From Tausonia pullulans (lineage: Eukaryota; Basidiomycota; Tremellomycetes; Cystofilobasidiales; Mrakiaceae): 64,000 nt of DNA. Location of the stretch: NCBI GenBank assembly GCA_951802195.1, contig OX637636.1, positions 384,501 through 448,500 on the forward strand, in the 5' to 3' direction. The number at the start of each line of letters is the position of its first letter. Within the stretch, counting starts at the first letter, position 1. The notes under the pieces were generated by a model. It had not been told where the DNA came from, searched no databases, and saw only the letters and a program-made list of their open reading frames with translations. A program made the position numbers and the translations under genes. Below, piece after piece: positions 60,532-64,000 of this stretch.

Positions 60532-61118
60532 TGAGAGACGGGCAGCAGGGTATGCTATGTGGGTCTCTATCACAGCAGCCTCCGAGTGGGTGTTCGCCGA
60601 GCGAACGGCGGCCGGATCCGGATCATGGAAGACTGAACTGAACGGCTACCCGGTGGCTGCCGGTCACCGGTTACAGTCGCTTCTACGCATGCCCGTAGTC
60701 TTCAGCCCAAAGTTGAATCATGCGTCATGGCAGACAGAGCGTAAAAATACTTTGAGAGCCATCATAGACCCGTGTAAAGTGAAAGCGAGAAGGAGAGATC
60801 GAGAAATCGAGGCCTAGGCCGCCGCCGGAAGCGCCAGGGAGAGCTAAGAGGGGAGGAAGTCCAGCATATATTTCGAACCCGGAAGCAGAAAGCGCGCGGC
60901 ATTAACCCTCACGGCAAACGTCATAAAATGATCGGAGGGCTCGCGTCACCATTCCTCTTGTCTCATTATCCGGGCAGCGAGATCCTTAGATGTGTAGTCG
61001 CACCCGGGTCCCTCTTACCTGCAACCACCACCAACTTTCCCACACTAACTCCTTACGACTCACACTCAAACTACTTGCACACTACTCGGAAGGACAAAGG
61101 AACGAACAAGCAACCATC
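60532..61118. other. Intergenic region upstream of the Gly/His-rich gene
   Basis: About 590 bp with the 3' end of the nucleotidase gene and the promoter/leader of the next gene. The last 150 bp are CT/AC-rich, as in a fungal leader. No gene is seen. Confidence 0.5.
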
Positions 61119-62665
61119 ATGACGTTTGTCCAGCTGCTCGCTCCCGTCTCTCACTGTTTTGGCTCGCTCCATCACCACCACCCAGAACTGATGCTGGCCT
61201 TCCGTAACCGCTTTCCTCCTCACAGATCTCGCGACGCAGTCAAGGAACCCAGTGAGTCGTTGAGCGAGAGGAATTTGACGAGCGAAGAGAAGCCAGAGCT
61301 GCAACCTGACTCATCTCGTCGTGATCTCCAGCCATCGAGTACTCGGACTCGACCCTCACCGCGCCTGTCGAGAACAAGGCCTATGGTGACCCCCGCGTCT
61401 ACGGTGAAAACCCCAACCCGGACCACAAGTGAGTACACTCGCCCTCTCTCAGGGTTGCTTCTCTTTGCATGCACTCGTTCATCGGCTGACTCGAGCTGTC
61501 ACTCTGCCCAAAGCGTCACCTCCTTTGGCCGGGATACGCACGTTAACCAGTCGGCCATCGTCGGCGGAGGCGGCAACCACAGCGCCAGTGGTGGCCTCTC
61601 GTCCCAAGGCCTGTCTGGCTCTGGCGTCCCGGGTGCCCAAGGAACCGGCCCTGACAACACCGCCGATCGCAGCGGGGGACTCAGTCACCGCCAAGATACT
61701 CACAGTGGTGTCGCCTCCGGTCTTGGCGCTGGTGCTGGAGCTGCTGGTCTCGCTGGACATCACAGCGCCCGCGGTGCTACGACGGGAGCTGGCGTGCCTA
61801 GCTCTCAAGCCTACTCGGGCGGTACGGGCGAGATCGGCCACATCGGCTCGGGCTACACCCAAACACTTAACTCTGGCGTCGCCGGAGCGACGAACACCGG
61901 GCCAACGAGTGGCCAGGGTCATGGCCGTGCTGTTGGAAATACTTCCAGCGAGCACGACGTTGGAGCGGGCCTTGGATCTGGGGCCGGACCCGGGGGTGCT
62001 GGTGTTGGTTCGACCACGGGCTCCCATGGAGTCGCCCCGACGGGAACTGGCGTCACCACCAACCACGAGCACGGCACTAATCCCTCTGCCCCCTCAGGAC
62101 ACTCTGTCGCTGGTGCTCCACTTGTCGCGGGAGCCGGTCTGGCGGGGGCTGGACTTGCATCCGGAGCCGCTCTCGATTCGAGCCACTCTAAGCACGGAGA
62201 ACATGGCGAGCACGACCACACGCACGGCGAGCTCCTCGCCAACCACGAGTCCGCCACGGGCAAGAACAAAGCTCGGCGGCCGATTATCGAAGAGGACAAG
62301 AAAGGCAAATATTCGGATGCTGCGCCAGGGGTGCCCATCGGTGGCATCGCGTACCCGGACGAGATTCCTCAGGGAGGCATCCGCTCGGACTGTAAGTTAT
62401 CAACGTTTGCCGAGTTTGAGTTGTCTCAGCTCTTTGTTGACGTCCGGTTGTTCCTCCACCAGACGATAAGGTCGGCAACCGCGTCGGTCCCGGCCATCCC
62501 GATGGCCACACTTACGCCGAGGAGGACCACTCGTCCAAGACGGGCATCGTCGACAAGATCAAGAGCAAGCTCGGCATGGCGTCAGGTCCGGAGCACAGTC
62601 AGCACGACGGCGCCGACAAACTTGCCGCGGAGGAAACCAGGAAGCACACTGGGCCCGGACTTTAA
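61119..62665 (+). CDS. Gly/His/Ser-rich hydrophilic protein, hydrophilin-like
   Basis: Five exons (61119-61123, 61226-61251, 61332-61428, 61514-62391, 62463-62665) give 402 residues. The first exon holds only ATG AC. The spliced start reads MTSRDAVKEPTIEYSDSTLT. The body is low-complexity Gly/Ala/Ser/Thr with many His, including histidine-rich HGEHGEHDHTHGE, and no transmembrane or catalytic motif. The end HTYAEEDHSSKTGIVDKIKS is charged and could be an amphipathic helix. Such composition fits stress-induced hydrophilins/LEA-like proteins of fungi, but I recognise no family; metal binding by the His clusters is only a thought. It is the last intact gene before the repeat-damaged region. Confidence 0.6.
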
Positions 62666-63285
62666 ATCGAATTTACCAAGGATTCACTTCTCTCTGTACT
62701 TTATTCATATTCATGAGACTTGTGTGTTATTGTTTGTCTGCGGTCGCAAGATCAAGAGGGAGAAAGATGTAATGTGGCAAGACCGCGCCGAATCCATGTC
62801 CAGCGACTGACCGGTGAGATATGCTCGCTATACCTTCCTCGAACCTCGAACCCTTGCCTCATATCGAGGTAAGATCACGCCGAAATTGTGGAGAGAACAC
62901 TCTTGCTGTTGAGAATGAGTGAGGGGCCGACCTCACCTCTTCACTCCCTCCATCCACCAAGTCCCTGTGCTTAACCCTTGTCAATGGAGATGGGATCCTC
63001 GCCTGCGCCATCGTTTAAACACTTCTCGTCACCCAGGGAGTTGCTCTCTCGCCCTTCGTTGACGAGGCTCTTGGGTACCGTAACAACTTCTCAATGTCGA
63101 GCATCAACGTCAAGGACAAGGTCGCCGGCGTCGTCGCCACCGTCGCCAGCAGAGGTACTGCGCGATACTGGCTCCTGTACGTCCTTTTTTGCCCCTCGAT
63201 CTCCTTTCAGACGAGCCCAGTTGATAACTATGAACCCTCTGTCGCTCTGATGAACAGCTGGCCTGGAGTTCTCATCATGCTCGTC

Positions 63286-63293
63286 GCTTCCTT
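63286..63293. repeat. Target-site duplication, left copy
   Basis: GCTTCCTT before the element; the same eight bases recur at 63516-63523, and the intact OPT gene has them once (in GTCGCTTCCTTCACCG). The last T residues merge with the T-run, so the true length could be six to eight. Confidence 0.8.
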
Positions 63294-63515
63294 TTTTTTT
63301 TTTGTATTTAAGTCATGAGTTATACGTGGAGAACGAGGTAACCCTATGAGAGATAGCGAGTTGTAGCTAGATAGAGGGAGAGCGGACATGACCGAGCGCG
63401 AGAACGTCGAGCGAGGCGCCGTGGGAAGAGGGTTGGCCGAACCACTGGGGATGGTTGGCCGGACGGCGTGATGGGCGCCGTGAGAGGGTGGGGGGGGGGG
63501 GGTCGAACCACCGGG
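63294..63515 (-). mobile_element. Second copy of the SINE-like element, inserted in the OPT relic
   Basis: In minus orientation it starts within a repeat unit (CCCGGTGGTTCGA), has an expanded C-run, runs through the unique segment, and ends with the same LINE-derived 85-bp tail and an A-run of about ten or more bases. It has only about one and a half 59-bp units, against four to five in the copy at 15051-15433, so it is 5'-truncated or carries fewer repeats. Its tail is nearly identical to that of the other copy. Confidence 0.85.
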
Positions 63516-63523
63516 GCTTCCTT
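63516..63523. repeat. Target-site duplication, right copy
   Basis: GCTTCCTT directly after the element, matching 63286-63293 and the uninterrupted site in the intact OPT gene. The OPT similarity resumes here without a gap. Confidence 0.8.
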
Positions 63524-63610
63524 CACCGAGCTTTTCCTCCAGGCGTCGTCGCTCTTCTACCGCCTCCGACGCCAGCTCATCAACCAAACCGGCAAAATCG
63601 GACGAAATAT

Positions 63611-64000
63611 AATTATTTCGCACAGCCGAACGGACGGACGTTCGAGAATCTAGCTGATCGATAATGGACTGCGGCCGGGTGATCCTTCCGCTGGCTCGTC
63701 GCCTCCTTGGCTTGAGGTTACCTCGGTGAGAGAGCCCTATTTTGATGTGCTAGTATTCAAGCTTATCCCTTTCCATGATCGATGGCAGTCCAAGAAGTGG
63801 AAAGTGTTAAGGTCAAGGTTCCCCGTTTTGGCAGTGTGTCAGGATCTCGCGGACTTGCTACCTCGACCCTGTGCCTGGCCAACGCGGCGCCAGTATAGCC
63901 TATCTTATTCTTTGTTTGATCAGCATTTCCAGTTCTTTATTCCTTTGTTGCCTCATCTGTCCCACACTCTTTGCTTTCTAAATTTCCCATCACTCCCTTG
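63611..64000. other. Right-edge region without a recognised gene
   Basis: About 390 bp after the OPT relic. No coding sequence, RNA gene or repeat is recognised. Confidence 0.4.

Larger units (their letters stand above)
62985..63610 (+). pseudogene. Broken partial duplicate of the OPT transporter gene
   Basis: Two stretches (62985-63293 and 63516-63610) match the intact OPT gene from about 18816 to 19210 with roughly 80-90% identity by eye. The match includes the intron between YWLL and WPGVLIM and its AG acceptor, so this is a genomic duplication and not a processed copy. It has no 5' or 3' remainder: sequence before 62985 and after 63610 is unrelated. Several differences break the frame, and the SINE-like element at 63294-63515 splits it. 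Confidence 0.88.

Noticed and set aside
60990-62810. 606-codon frame as an intronless gene
   Set aside because: It retains at least four introns with consensus GT-AG sites and runs past the natural stop; the spliced 402-residue model is consistent in phase throughout.
62985-63318. Possible second functional OPT gene at the right edge
   Set aside because: Only a fragment of the gene is present, the frame is broken in several places and a retroelement splits it.

Overview
This is a nuclear window from a basidiomycete fungus. It is GC-rich, and almost every gene is cut by many introns of about 55-90 nt with GTNNGT donors and CTGAC/CTAAC branch sites. Gene content (URB1, RAX1-like RGS protein, DCR2-like phosphatase, a DUF3684 sacsin-like protein, Zn2Cys6 and C2H2 regulators with fungal-specific domains) is fungal. 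The codon bias, intron style and an intron-bearing tRNA-Gly fit a basidiomycetous yeast, perhaps Pucciniomycotina; the rank below phylum is a guess. Exon models were built by hand. For URB1, OPT, the DFxDF protein, PEBP, GATase, YjbQ, ASE1, the 42.5-44.5 kb protein, DCR2, RUB1 and the Gly/His-rich protein the exon lengths sum to a multiple of three.

Layout. 1-3880 (+): 3' part of URB1. 5191-9204 (-): C2H2 regulator with a fungal transcription-factor domain. 9482-15433 (-): a chain of three non-LTR elements, head to tail. They are a near-complete LINE whose ORFs overlap as TAATG, a 5'-truncated LINE copy, and a SINE-like element with a 59-bp tandem-repeat head and a LINE tail. 15504-15583 (+): tRNA-Gly(GCC) with an 8-nt intron. 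17322-20643 (+): OPT transporter. 22857-26177 (+): DFxDF/DPW-motif protein, probably a clathrin accessory factor. 26354-28682 (+): PEBP and a class I glutamine amidotransferase-like protein. 28735-29990 (-): YjbQ/UPF0047 protein. 30431-34590 (+): Zn2Cys6 regulator. 34686-36630 (-): aldo/keto reductase. 37168-38937 (-): RAX1-like RGS membrane protein. 39538-42312 (+): ASE1/PRC1. 42539-44457 (-): unrecognised single-span protein. 44623-47800 (+): DCR2-like phosphatase. 47870-54939 (-): giant sacsin-like DUF3684 protein. 55678-56361 (-): RUB1/NEDD8. 56900-60531 (+): 5'-nucleotidase-family phosphoesterase. 61119-62665 (+): Gly/His-rich protein. 62985-63610: broken partial copy of the OPT gene, split by a second SINE-like copy with a target-site duplication.

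The host genes do not form one pathway; they are housekeeping and regulatory genes, often convergent with 50-100 bp between stops. The most unusual parts are the retroelement chain with its SINE-like satellite, the very small exons (2 nt in the YjbQ gene, 15 nt in DCR2, 4-5 nt of coding sequence in two first exons), and an HExxH-x5-H motif hidden across an intron at the end of the sacsin-like protein.
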